A DNA stretch of 64,000 nt from UBA10438 sp964432155. GTDB taxonomy: Bacteria > Bacteroidota > Ignavibacteria > Kapaibacteriales > Kapaibacteriaceae. The notes beneath the pieces are model-generated. The model worked only from the letters and a program-made list of their open reading frames with translations. It was not told the origin of the DNA and did no database searches. Location: assembly GCA_964432155.1 (NCBI GenBank), contig CAYSMF010000011.1:1-64000 (forward strand), written 5' to 3'. Both the position numbers and the translations under genes were made by a program. Each line of letters begins with the position of its first letter. Position 1 is the stretch's first letter. Below, piece after piece: positions 44,461 to 52,781 of this stretch.

Positions 44461-45159
44461 CTATTTCTTCACAGTTAGTACGCCGGTCTCGAGGTCGTAG
44501 TATGAGCCGACAATCTTGATCTTGCCCTCTGATTCAAGTGTCGCTAGAATCTTGCTGCGACGGCGAATCTCGGCCACAACATGATCGACATGCGCTTGGG
44601 ATACACTCTCCACGAAGGCGGTGTTCTTTGATGTGCGATCGGATGTTGTGCTCGCTGTTTGCTTTACAACGGGGCGGATCTTTGCGAGTAGAATTCCAAT
44701 GTGATCGAGTTCCACGTCATCGATGGCCCCCTTGACCGCACCGCAGTTGGTGTGACCAACCACGAGGATGAGCTTAGATCCCATAACGGCGCAGCCAAAC
44801 TCCATGCTGCCGAGAATGTCGTCGTTGATCACGTTGCCAGCAACGCGGGCCACAAACACATCTCCCAGTCCCTGATCAATGACGTCTTCAATTGGGATGC
44901 GGCTATCGAGGCAACTCAGGATGACGGCCTTCGGGTACTGTCCAGAGGCCGTCTTGCGTACCATCGTGCTATGATCACGACGCGTGATCGATTCCTGACT
45001 GAAGCGACGATTTCCCTCTTGAAACTCTTGCAACACTGCATCCGGTGTCAGCGCATCTTGCTGTTCCTTAGTCATGACGTGAGTCGACTGCGATACGGCA
45101 GCGATCGTAGACGCAACGAATACGATGCAGATGAGCAGATATGTATGTGTGCCCTTCAT
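44461..45159 (-). CDS. Exported beta-class carbonic anhydrase
   Basis: This 232-residue protein starts MKGTHTYLLICIVFVASTIAA (signal peptide). The zinc ligands and dyad are visible as CLDSR (Cys83, Asp85, Arg87) and HTNCG (His136, Cys139). Beta-CAs interconvert CO2 and bicarbonate; the leader indicates a periplasmic enzyme. With the sodium-bicarbonate transporter encoded at 37.8 kb, this may be part of inorganic carbon handling, though the genes are 6 kb apart and not in one operon. Confidence 0.9.
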   Translation of the reverse strand: MKGTHTYLLICIVFVASTIAAVSQSTHVMTKEQQDALTPDAVLQEFQEGNRRFSQESITRRDHSTMVRKTASGQYPKAVILSCLDSRIPIEDVIDQGLGDVFVARVAGNVINDDILGSMEFGCAVMGSKLILVVGHTNCGAVKGAIDDVELDHIGILLAKIRPVVKQTASTTSDRTSKNTAFVESVSQAHVDHVVAEIRRRSKILATLESEGKIKIVGSYYDLETGVLTVKK

Positions 45160-45248
45160 GGGAGTCTCCAGGGGATAATTGTAACGTTCGGGATAAACCC
45201 GACATTTGCAGACGATCGGTAAGATACCACCCGTCAGACAGCGTACTC

Positions 45249-45845
45249 ATGAAGCAGGCTAAAAAACATCCCGATGTAGATCGCTACATCGATGCTCTTT
45301 CTTCCTGGCACGCGGAAGTAGCCGCTTTACGAGCGATCGTGCTCTCATGCGACGTACGCGAGGTACTGAAGTGGAAGCAGCCAACATACACGGTTGATGG
45401 TTCTAACACGATCATTATCAGTACACGCAAAGACGCTGCTGTAATCGGCTTTTTCAAGGGTGTGTTGCTCAATGATCCCGCTGGAATCCTCACGACTCCT
45501 GGTCCAAACACACAGTCGGCGATGTATGCATCGTTCACCAGTGTAGCCCAGATCAAGAAGCAGAAGGCATATCTGATCACGCTGATTGCCCAGGCGGTAC
45601 AGAACGAGCGTGATGGACAGCGGGTAGCGTTCAAGAAGATCGAGGAACATGCTGTACCGATCGAACTTCAGACCGTGCTTGATGCCCGACCTGATGTCCG
45701 CGCAGCATTTACTGCGCTCACCCCGGGTAGACAGCGTGGGTACTTGATGCATATTGGCGGTGCAAAACAACACGCGACGCGCTGCGCTCGTGTAGAAGCA
45801 TGTATTCCAACGATCCTTGCGGGCAAGGGGCTCAATGGCCGATAG
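45249..45845 (+). CDS. YdeI/OmdA-associated DUF1801-like protein
   Basis: This 198-residue cytoplasmic protein contains a DUF1801-type core (VLKWKQPTYTVDGSN, VIGFFKGVLLND) and a C-terminal YdeI/OmpD-associated region (RPDVRAAFTALTPGRQRGYLMHIGGAKQHATR), which is typical of that two-part family. Function unclear. It lies seven bases ahead of the ASST paralog 5 gene and in the same direction, so the two may be co-transcribed. Confidence 0.8.
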   Translation: MKQAKKHPDVDRYIDALSSWHAEVAALRAIVLSCDVREVLKWKQPTYTVDGSNTIIISTRKDAAVIGFFKGVLLNDPAGILTTPGPNTQSAMYASFTSVAQIKKQKAYLITLIAQAVQNERDGQRVAFKKIEEHAVPIELQTVLDARPDVRAAFTALTPGRQRGYLMHIGGAKQHATRCARVEACIPTILAGKGLNGR

Positions 45846-45852
45846 GTGTATC

Positions 45853-47385
45853 ATGAAGTCAACGTTACTCATTCTTGTCGCCGCACTTGTGAGCATACCA
45901 CTCATGGCGCAGCGAACAGTTGGTGTGCTTACGCACGACACAGCTCGTGCATACAAGGGTTATACACTTCTCTCGCCGATACCTTCGACGATGACGTATC
46001 TCATCGACAATGATGGACAGGTCGTCAATGTTTGGAAGGCCAACAACTACGCTGGCCAAGTGGCAATGTTGCTTGATGATGGATCGCTCCTGCGCACTGC
46101 TGCGCCCCAATCGCAATGGATGCAAGGTGGTGGAGCAGGGGGCATGGTAGAGCTCTACAGCTGGTCCGGCGAACGACTCTGGCAATACACACATCTCAGT
46201 CAAACAGCGCGGTCGCATCACGATGTTGAGGTACTACCGAACGGAAACATCTTGATGCTCGTGTGGGAGAGCCATACGAAGAGCGAAGCTCTTGCGCAGG
46301 GTCGTGAGTCCAGCCGTATGACAGAAAATGCGCTATGGTCAGAGCGCGTAATTGAGGTGAAGCGTACTGGTCCAACGTCTGGGGAAGTAGTATGGTCATG
46401 GTCGTCGTGGGATCATATGATCCAGGATGTCGATCCATCAAAGCCGAACTATGGTGTCGTAGCGAATCATCCTGAACGTATCAACATCAATGCTGGTGGT
46501 ACACGATCGGATTGGCTTCACGCAAATTCATTGCGCTACAATGCCAAGCGGGATGAAGTGATGATCAGCATTCACAACCTGAATGAGATCTGGATCATTT
46601 CTCGGAAGTCTGGTGATATCGTGTATCGCTACGGTAATCCGATCAACTACAAGCTTGGCACACAGCGTGACCAGGTACTCTTCGGACAGCATGATGCGCG
46701 TTGGCTCTCTGATAATCGTGTCATGATCTTCAACAACGGTAATGGTCGATTCGGTGGCAATGGCTCGTCGGTAGACGAGATCGAACTGCCATTGAACGAA
46801 GACGGAACATATCGTCGTGAACCGGCTTCACCGTTTGCGCCAGCTACACCAGTTGTTGTGTATCCATCCACGATATCAACCCGGTTCTATGCGCAAAACA
46901 TCAGTGGCGCTACCCGACTGCCTAACGGTAACACGCTCTCGTGTCTTGGGCCATCCGGTGTGTTTGTCGAGTCAACACCCGACGGTGATGAAGTATGGCG
47001 TTACGTCAATCCGGTCGGTATGAATGGGATTTCTTCGCAAGGTCAAACACCTCGCAACAATATGGTCTTCAAGACCTATCGCTACGGTCTCGATCATCCT
47101 GCAATCGCCGGACGCACGCTGACCGCTCGCGGACGCCTTGAGGATGGACCACTCTCTGTTACGACGGATGTTGATGGTATGAACATCAGCTACGATCTCG
47201 ACATCCTCAATAATCGAGCTGTGATGATTTCTGATCGTGAGATCTATGGTACGGTAGGGACGTATTCGATCCTTGGTGAGTTCCTAGGCATCGTTCATAA
47301 TGGCCTCCTACGCCAAGGCCGTACGGTGCTGAGCGTGCCCCCTGACACGCGCCTATTGCGGTTCCAGGCAGACGTCTCAAAGTAA
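45853..47385 (+). CDS. Arylsulfotransferase-family protein, other subfamily (ASST paralog 5)
   Basis: This 510-residue protein starts MKSTLLILVAALVSIPLMAQ. Its signatures are HDVEVLPNGN, DWLHANSLRYN, SIHNLNEIWII, FGQHDARW, IFNNGNGRFGG and ATRLPNGNTL, matching the classical aryl-sulfate sulfotransferase subfamily and not paralogs 1-4; the SCRH block is SIHN here. It has no FN3 repeats, and its tail (VGTYSILGEFLGIV) is T9SS-like but weaker. It is exported and probably periplasmic or surface located. Substrate unknown; phenolic donors are typical for the family. AGGTG precedes the ATG. Confidence 0.86.
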   Translation: MKSTLLILVAALVSIPLMAQRTVGVLTHDTARAYKGYTLLSPIPSTMTYLIDNDGQVVNVWKANNYAGQVAMLLDDGSLLRTAAPQSQWMQGGGAGGMVELYSWSGERLWQYTHLSQTARSHHDVEVLPNGNILMLVWESHTKSEALAQGRESSRMTENALWSERVIEVKRTGPTSGEVVWSWSSWDHMIQDVDPSKPNYGVVANHPERININAGGTRSDWLHANSLRYNAKRDEVMISIHNLNEIWIISRKSGDIVYRYGNPINYKLGTQRDQVLFGQHDARWLSDNRVMIFNNGNGRFGGNGSSVDEIELPLNEDGTYRREPASPFAPATPVVVYPSTISTRFYAQNISGATRLPNGNTLSCLGPSGVFVESTPDGDEVWRYVNPVGMNGISSQGQTPRNNMVFKTYRYGLDHPAIAGRTLTARGRLEDGPLSVTTDVDGMNISYDLDILNNRAVMISDREIYGTVGTYSILGEFLGIVHNGLLRQGRTVLSVPPDTRLLRFQADVSK

Positions 47386-47454
47386 CGTTTGGACGTACGA
47401 GAGTATCTTCACTCGGAGTAGGGGATCTGCACACAAACCTGAGATGAGGGGACT

Positions 47455-48840
47455 ATGCGTCAACAGCAAGTATATACGGCACTGATCGTGCTCATTTGTG
47501 CGTTACAGATTGGCACAAGCCAAACGCACCCTGCTATCACGTCGTGGATGATTAATACCACAGGTATCACAGGACGTCATTACCTCGCAAACAATCCAAC
47601 ACCTATCGTCGACACAGCAAAAGCGAATGTGCAGCTCGTTCAGTATTCGAACGACTATGCATACGTCCGCTGCAGCGGCATCCCTGCGTATATCATCGGA
47701 CCTTACCGCGACGGCAATCCAGCTATTGCCGTTAATCGTAACTACCTCTTCAAGATTCCGCTCAAGCCAGCAGTGCAGAACGGTACGAAGACGGCAGTTG
47801 GACTCGGACATATTGCCGTGTTGATCAATGGCGTGCCTGTCTATAACTACGCCGATGCGCGCTCGTACAACAATCAGAACGTTTGGCATCAGAACGCGAT
47901 CGTGTTTGAACGTGAAGGTTTCGATTGTGCAGTTGGCCACCCAGCACCGCTACAAACAGGTCCTCCCGGTGCGGGCGGTGGCGGAGCACAAGGACAGTAC
48001 CACCATCACCAAAATCCAACGGCATTCAACATTGCAAAAGTGAAGATGTCAGACGTCTGCGATATGTATCTCGCCGACGGCCTGTATGTGCCAGATTCAA
48101 GCAAGCATGGTCCGTTGATTGGCTTTTCATTTGACGGCTACCCGATCTACGGTGCATATGGATGGGCAACCGGAACAACGAATGTCAGGCGCATGCGTCC
48201 GAGCTATCGCCTGCGGAATATCACAGAGCGAACCACTCTTGCTGATGGAACGAAGCTCACGGCAGCTCAGTACGGACCAGGTCTCGCACAGCAGGCACTG
48301 GGATCGTACGCGGAAGATTACGAGTACGTCGCTGGCTTGGGAGATCTCGACGAACACAATGGTCGCTTCTGCATCACACCGGAGTACCCAGAAGGAACGT
48401 ATGCATACTTCGCAACCATCGATGACAATGGCGTGTCGACCTATCCGTATGTGATCGGTCCAACATACTATGGTGTTGTGGCAACGGAGAACTTCCCAGT
48501 TCGCGGACCGGGTGCCGGCTCAACGAATGTGACAATTCAAGAAGCAGTTACTCACTACGATCCTACAACTCATGTTGATGACGTTGCTTCAACGGCTACT
48601 GCCGTCGTATATCCGAATCCAGCACACGACGTTCTTGTTGTTCAGGTCACTGCTCCGAACCATCGTTCTATGAAGGTCGAACTTGTTGACATGTCTGGGC
48701 GCGTGATTCGTACAAACGCGATTCAGCAGGGAAGCACGATGTGCTTCATCGACATGCAAACGGTATATGCTGGCGCATACATCGTGCGTATCCAGAACGA
48801 GAACAACACGCAATCCATCCCAGTCGTAGTAGGAGAGTAG
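47455..48840 (+). CDS. YHYH-family secreted protein with T9SS tail
   Basis: This 461-residue protein has a leader (MRQQQVYTALIVLICALQIG) and the YHYH-type core: GYPIYGAYGWATG, GPLIGFSFDGYP and TYAYFATIDD. The family name motif appears as GQYHHHQNP, that is YHHH. YHYH proteins are exported proteins of unknown function, often found beside copper oxidases. A T9SS tail follows (VVYPNPAHDVLVV, VELVDMSGRVIR) and ends PVVVGE, which is less typical because it lacks the final basic residue. GAGGGGAC precedes the start. Confidence 0.8.
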   Translation: MRQQQVYTALIVLICALQIGTSQTHPAITSWMINTTGITGRHYLANNPTPIVDTAKANVQLVQYSNDYAYVRCSGIPAYIIGPYRDGNPAIAVNRNYLFKIPLKPAVQNGTKTAVGLGHIAVLINGVPVYNYADARSYNNQNVWHQNAIVFEREGFDCAVGHPAPLQTGPPGAGGGGAQGQYHHHQNPTAFNIAKVKMSDVCDMYLADGLYVPDSSKHGPLIGFSFDGYPIYGAYGWATGTTNVRRMRPSYRLRNITERTTLADGTKLTAAQYGPGLAQQALGSYAEDYEYVAGLGDLDEHNGRFCITPEYPEGTYAYFATIDDNGVSTYPYVIGPTYYGVVATENFPVRGPGAGSTNVTIQEAVTHYDPTTHVDDVASTATAVVYPNPAHDVLVVQVTAPNHRSMKVELVDMSGRVIRTNAIQQGSTMCFIDMQTVYAGAYIVRIQNENNTQSIPVVVGE

Positions 48841-48854
48841 CCCACTGTACATGA

Positions 48855-48881
48855 ATGCCGGGAAAGTATAGTTCCCGGCAT
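48855..48881 (+). repeat. REP hairpin copy C
   Basis: This copy lies between the YHYH stop and the RAYT stop. Position 19 is T, which pairs with the A that follows the first arm and extends the stem to GGGAA/TTCCC. With copy D it brackets the RAYT gene in inverted orientation. Confidence 0.85.
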
Positions 48882-48899
48882 TTCAAGCCTCGGTGTTGC

Positions 48900-49490
48900 T
48901 CAGATATCAATTGATGCTAGATCCGCTATAAGCTGGCGATTCTTCACTCTGAGATTCGTCATTACGTCAGCGACATACGTCTGATATGCTTCCTCGCCTC
49001 CAAACACCTCAAGAAGCAGATCTTGACGTCCTACGATACGCCTTCGTAAACCAACGCACTCTAGATAGTTCGAGAATGGCCAATCGAGCGGGGAATCAAC
49101 GAGAGAGGCTTTAACAGGATTCAAGTGAAGATAGCCGCAAAGCTGCTTAAAGTACGAGGTGCTTGGTACATGCTTGAGTTGATATCTACCCTGAAATATG
49201 GTCCCTGTGCGATGAAGGATAGAGTTTATCCTGCGTGAATAGCACCAGCACAAGCGCTGCATGAATGATGAGACATTGCCACCCTTCTCAACCCGAATTA
49301 GGAGGTGAAAATGATTCGGCATTAGACAGACAACAACGACTGATATACAACACTCTCTGGCAAAGCGCTGGAGATAGTTGAGAAAGAGGTCGTACATGCG
49401 TAACTCAATGAAGAGAGTCTCTTTTAGAGCACCCCGGTTATAGACATGATAGAACTCACCTTCATGTACTTCGATATTACGACTAGGCAT
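48900..49490 (-). CDS. REP-associated tyrosine transposase (RAYT, Y1/HUH)
   Basis: This 196-residue protein of the IS200-related Y1 transposase family contains the HUH motif MPNHFHLL (His60, His62) and a candidate nucleophile Tyr84 in WCYSRRIN. Blocks RTGTIFQGRYQ and YLHLNPVKASLV are characteristic RAYT segments. In the family, the transposase is domesticated, single-copy and acts on REP hairpins, not on its own terminal repeats. Here copies C and D of the REP family flank it in inverted orientation, and four more copies lie in the window. The frame is intact. It ends 18 bases from copy C. Confidence 0.92.
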   Translation of the reverse strand: MPSRNIEVHEGEFYHVYNRGALKETLFIELRMYDLFLNYLQRFARECCISVVVVCLMPNHFHLLIRVEKGGNVSSFMQRLCWCYSRRINSILHRTGTIFQGRYQLKHVPSTSYFKQLCGYLHLNPVKASLVDSPLDWPFSNYLECVGLRRRIVGRQDLLLEVFGGEEAYQTYVADVMTNLRVKNRQLIADLASIDI

Positions 49491-49564
49491 ACAGGGCCTC
49501 TTTATGATGTGGAATTGGAGTTAGCTCTTGAGAGTCAGCCGACTAACGTTGCGTGACTGAATCC

Positions 49565-49591
49565 ATGCCGGGTACTATACTTTCCCGGCAT
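49565..49591 (-). repeat. REP hairpin copy D
   Basis: This copy lies upstream of the RAYT gene start and about 50 bases upstream of the metzincin-like gene start. Its loop is the reverse complement of that in copy C, so the pair brackets the RAYT gene head-on. Position 19 (in the canonical orientation) is A. Confidence 0.85.
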
Positions 49592-49643
49592 TCAACCAAT
49601 CTGTTCCGTACGTTTGACGCATCTCATTACGTAGGGGGTATTG

Positions 49644-51461
49644 ATGAAGCGTCTCTTCCTTGTTCTCACACTCGCTATGTGTGCGAATGTTCTTCGCGCA
49701 GGCGTCACGGAACCATGTCTTGCCGTGAACATCCCACGCGCAGACCGCATTGCAGCAGCTGACGCCGTTGTGTACGGTAAGGTCGTGTCGCAGCGTGCAG
49801 TGTGGGACGATGCACAACGATCGATCTATACGATCAATCGTATCCTGGTGTCGGACGTATGGAAGCAGACCGATCTCGTAGCTGACACGATCACGGTGAT
49901 CACCGAGGGTGGTGACATGGGGACGATGGGGCGAACCGTGATTGGTACGCTCAAGCTTGATCTAGGTGATGAGGGCTTTCTTCTCTTGGAAGCGAAGCGC
50001 AAACATGACACACGATTTACTCGCAGTGGTGTAACGTCGTTCTTCCGTCCGTACGCCGAAGTCCAAGCGCTCTTTACGCAAACGGACGATGGAGCTGTGC
50101 GCGATTGTTGGGGTGTAGTTGCACCTACCGCCCTTGCGGTTGAACAGCGCCTTCTTGCTGCATATCCACATGAAGTGCGCGCAGCGTTTCAGCGCGTACA
50201 ACCAACGCGTCGCGTCGATAAACACGCAGAAGTACTCCACGGCAGCGTGACGTTTTCACCGGAGCGCGTGATAGGGGGCATGGGCGATCCACTTACCATC
50301 CGTGGTGCTGGTTTCGGTACTCAGCGTGGTGCGAACTACGTGACATTCACAACAGACGGGACGAACTATCACAATGCTGATGCTGCACAGAAGTTTGTGT
50401 ATCGCTCATGGTCCGATACAGAGATCGTGGTTGAAGTACCACCATCATATTCGGGCAAGGTGCGTGTAGTGGTGGGAACAACAGTGCACGAATCAGCCGA
50501 CAATGTTCGTGTAACGTCAAATCTTGCGGCGCGCAGTTTGCAGCCCCTTGTCTACAACAACCTGATCTCGACAAATGCTAACGGCGGTTACACGTGGGCT
50601 ATGGATAAGGCGCTCTTCGATATTCCCGAAGCCCGGTCATGTGTAGAGAGCGTCATGCGACAGTTCCGCTGCAAAACCGGCATGAACTTCGATGTTGCAC
50701 AGTCGCCAGCAACGACCGGGTACGCATTGAACGATGGTGTCAACGCAATTGTCTTCGATGCTCCGGGCTATGAGCTTGGCGCGGGCGCTGTTGCGTATTG
50801 CGATTGGATCTGGTATTCATGTATCGTTGGAACAGAGACGTTTTACTGGGTGCGCGACACAGACTGTCGTCTCTCGCGCAAGTTCACGTGGTACTACGGC
50901 AACGGAAAGAACCCCGAGTTCGGTATGGCGAAGCTACGCTACGTGTTGTATCACGAAATCGGTCATGCCCATCAGTTCGGTCATGTAAGCGAATGGGGCG
51001 AATCCATGCACCCAATTGTACAAGCACTGCCTGCGGAAGAGTGGCTTGAGCGCGACACGATCACTGCGAGTGAGCAACGTGTCGGGAAGTTCTTTACAGA
51101 GCGCTGTCGCTCGTTTACATTCCGTGGTTGCGGAGTGCAGCCCCTTCTCGCACCGTCGACAGATGACTGCAATACCGACCCAACAAGTGATGTTCATGAT
51201 GATCATCAGCACGACGCTCTTGCGGTATCGCCACAGCCATCAGATGATGTTGTGGTGCTTACAGATGCAGCGGTGGATGCAACAGAACGTAGTGTCGAGA
51301 TCCTTGACCTGCGTGGTACACGCCTATCATCGAGCACTTGGGCGATGCAGCAGCAGCGCATCATGCTCGACGTGCGCTCACTTGCATCGGGTCAGTACGT
51401 TGTTGTTGTGCGCGATGCAAGGGGCGTACAGCGAATGCAACCGCTGATCATTCAACGGTAG
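49644..51461 (+). CDS. Metzincin-like secreted metalloprotease with IPT/TIG-like domain and T9SS tail
   Basis: This 605-residue protein starts MKRLFLVLTLAMCANVLRA. A first domain of about 200 residues is of unknown type, and residues ~205-300 resemble an IPT/TIG domain (ITIRGAGFGTQRGANYVTF-like). The protease core has HEIGHAHQFGH (437-447) and a Met-turn SMHP (Met455). The spacing differs from the standard metzincin HExxHxxGxxH because Gly is at position 10, not 8, but the third His is at the right place. The C-terminus ends LIIQR, a T9SS-type tail. AGGGGG lies upstream of the ATG. The catalytic assignment is inference. Confidence 0.75.
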   Translation: MKRLFLVLTLAMCANVLRAGVTEPCLAVNIPRADRIAAADAVVYGKVVSQRAVWDDAQRSIYTINRILVSDVWKQTDLVADTITVITEGGDMGTMGRTVIGTLKLDLGDEGFLLLEAKRKHDTRFTRSGVTSFFRPYAEVQALFTQTDDGAVRDCWGVVAPTALAVEQRLLAAYPHEVRAAFQRVQPTRRVDKHAEVLHGSVTFSPERVIGGMGDPLTIRGAGFGTQRGANYVTFTTDGTNYHNADAAQKFVYRSWSDTEIVVEVPPSYSGKVRVVVGTTVHESADNVRVTSNLAARSLQPLVYNNLISTNANGGYTWAMDKALFDIPEARSCVESVMRQFRCKTGMNFDVAQSPATTGYALNDGVNAIVFDAPGYELGAGAVAYCDWIWYSCIVGTETFYWVRDTDCRLSRKFTWYYGNGKNPEFGMAKLRYVLYHEIGHAHQFGHVSEWGESMHPIVQALPAEEWLERDTITASEQRVGKFFTERCRSFTFRGCGVQPLLAPSTDDCNTDPTSDVHDDHQHDALAVSPQPSDDVVVLTDAAVDATERSVEILDLRGTRLSSSTWAMQQQRIMLDVRSLASGQYVVVVRDARGVQRMQPLIIQR

Positions 51462-51473
51462 TCACGCGAAGCG

Positions 51474-52727
51474 CTACTTCTTCGAGAATGACGCGAACCA
51501 CGACTTCTGGTCTTTCACACCATAGATAAACACCCCGCGGTGGTCCGCGTTGGGTCCGGCTGAGTGTGCGGTTGTCGGACCGCCACCAATGAGTGTTTGA
51601 AAGCCGGCGGGTAGTTCAGCGATATAGACTGGCGTAACCTCGTCCTTGCCTCCATGGTAACAGCGCAGCGGCGTGACTGAGCGCCAGCGATATCCGTGTG
51701 TGCGTTGCAACGTTTGCCAGTATGGTGTCTCGCCGCCGATGCTCGACGCAACGAAGTCCGGCTGTAGCATGTCGACAACCTTAGCAGGCACCATCGCGCT
51801 GTACTGCGTCCAGTTGATGCGGTTAGCGTGCAGATCACGTGCAGCTTGTAGGTATGCTGGCTTAAACGCACCGGCACTCAGACCAGGCGTGTTGTAGTAA
51901 AACTCATGTGCATTGATTTGCAGTGCAGCACATCCTGTGAGGTAGACAGCATCCACTGGTTGCCAGTTGTTGATCCAGCGGTTCATGATCGTATAGATGT
52001 CTGCCGGTGCACTGGCTGCAGCGGCTGCGGTTACGGGGATCTTCAGATTCTCGAGATGATTGAGAAACACAAGTGTTGCCCAGCCCCCTTGCGACCAACC
52101 ACTGAGAAAGAACGATGTAGGCTTGTAGCCAACCTCATCGAGCATCACCTTCGACGTATAGTACATATCGACGCATGCCTGCTGCGTACTTGCCTTCACA
52201 AGGTAACTATCTGGCTCGTCGGAGAGCCCCTTTCCGAAATAATCTGCTGCGACAACGATGTAGCCATCACCAGCGAACTGCGCGATCATCAGGCGCGTCT
52301 CGTATGACTCCTCGGGATATGACGGGACAGCTGTCTTCGAAAACACCGTGCCGTGTTGATACATCACCACGGGGAGATTCTTCTGCGCCACATTCGGCAC
52401 GGCAATCAACCCTGACGCGCGTGTGCGACGATTCATCTGCTCGGGCACGACGGACATATAGGCTACGCGATAGAGGTTGACGCTGTTCTTCGCAGGTGGA
52501 AACGTTACGGTGTTGTCTGGAGCAAACTCCTGAAGCTCGCTCGTGAGGATCGCATTCAAGCGCTCTACCGAGTAGGTACCCAAGAATTGATAGCTCACGC
52601 CTGATGGAAGCTCAATCGACTTCATATCGGGCTTTTGAGCGGAGGCGATCGACGCGATGGCGATGAGTACAGCTGAAACGAAAAGGCGCACGGAAGGTCC
52701 TTCGGGGATGAAATATCGTAGTGGCAT
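51474..52727 (-). CDS. Alpha/beta hydrolase (lipase/esterase-like) paralog 1
   Basis: This 417-residue exported protein has a signal peptide ending near IASAQ and an alpha/beta hydrolase core with nucleophile motif GWSQGG (Ser near residue 209). The oxyanion/early block VVMYQHGTVFSKT and late GGKDEVTP (Asp) and NADHRGV (His) fit a Ser-Asp-His triad. It is related to a protein at 61765-63012. A lipase, esterase or peptidase of the prolyl-oligopeptidase group are alternatives. It is convergent with the metzincin gene and divergent from the Asp-box gene. Confidence 0.85.
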   Translation of the reverse strand: MPLRYFIPEGPSVRLFVSAVLIAIASIASAQKPDMKSIELPSGVSYQFLGTYSVERLNAILTSELQEFAPDNTVTFPPAKNSVNLYRVAYMSVVPEQMNRRTRASGLIAVPNVAQKNLPVVMYQHGTVFSKTAVPSYPEESYETRLMIAQFAGDGYIVVAADYFGKGLSDEPDSYLVKASTQQACVDMYYTSKVMLDEVGYKPTSFFLSGWSQGGWATLVFLNHLENLKIPVTAAAAASAPADIYTIMNRWINNWQPVDAVYLTGCAALQINAHEFYYNTPGLSAGAFKPAYLQAARDLHANRINWTQYSAMVPAKVVDMLQPDFVASSIGGETPYWQTLQRTHGYRWRSVTPLRCYHGGKDEVTPVYIAELPAGFQTLIGGGPTTAHSAGPNADHRGVFIYGVKDQKSWFASFSKK

Positions 52728-52781
52728 CAAACCTATGCATTCTGCCTAACTTTCGGCTTCACCATCAACGAGGGGTGTACC

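Noticed and set aside
47503..47940. Long antisense reading frames within secreted-protein genes
   Set aside because: They lie opposite strongly supported coding frames, have no domain resemblance and use atypical composition.
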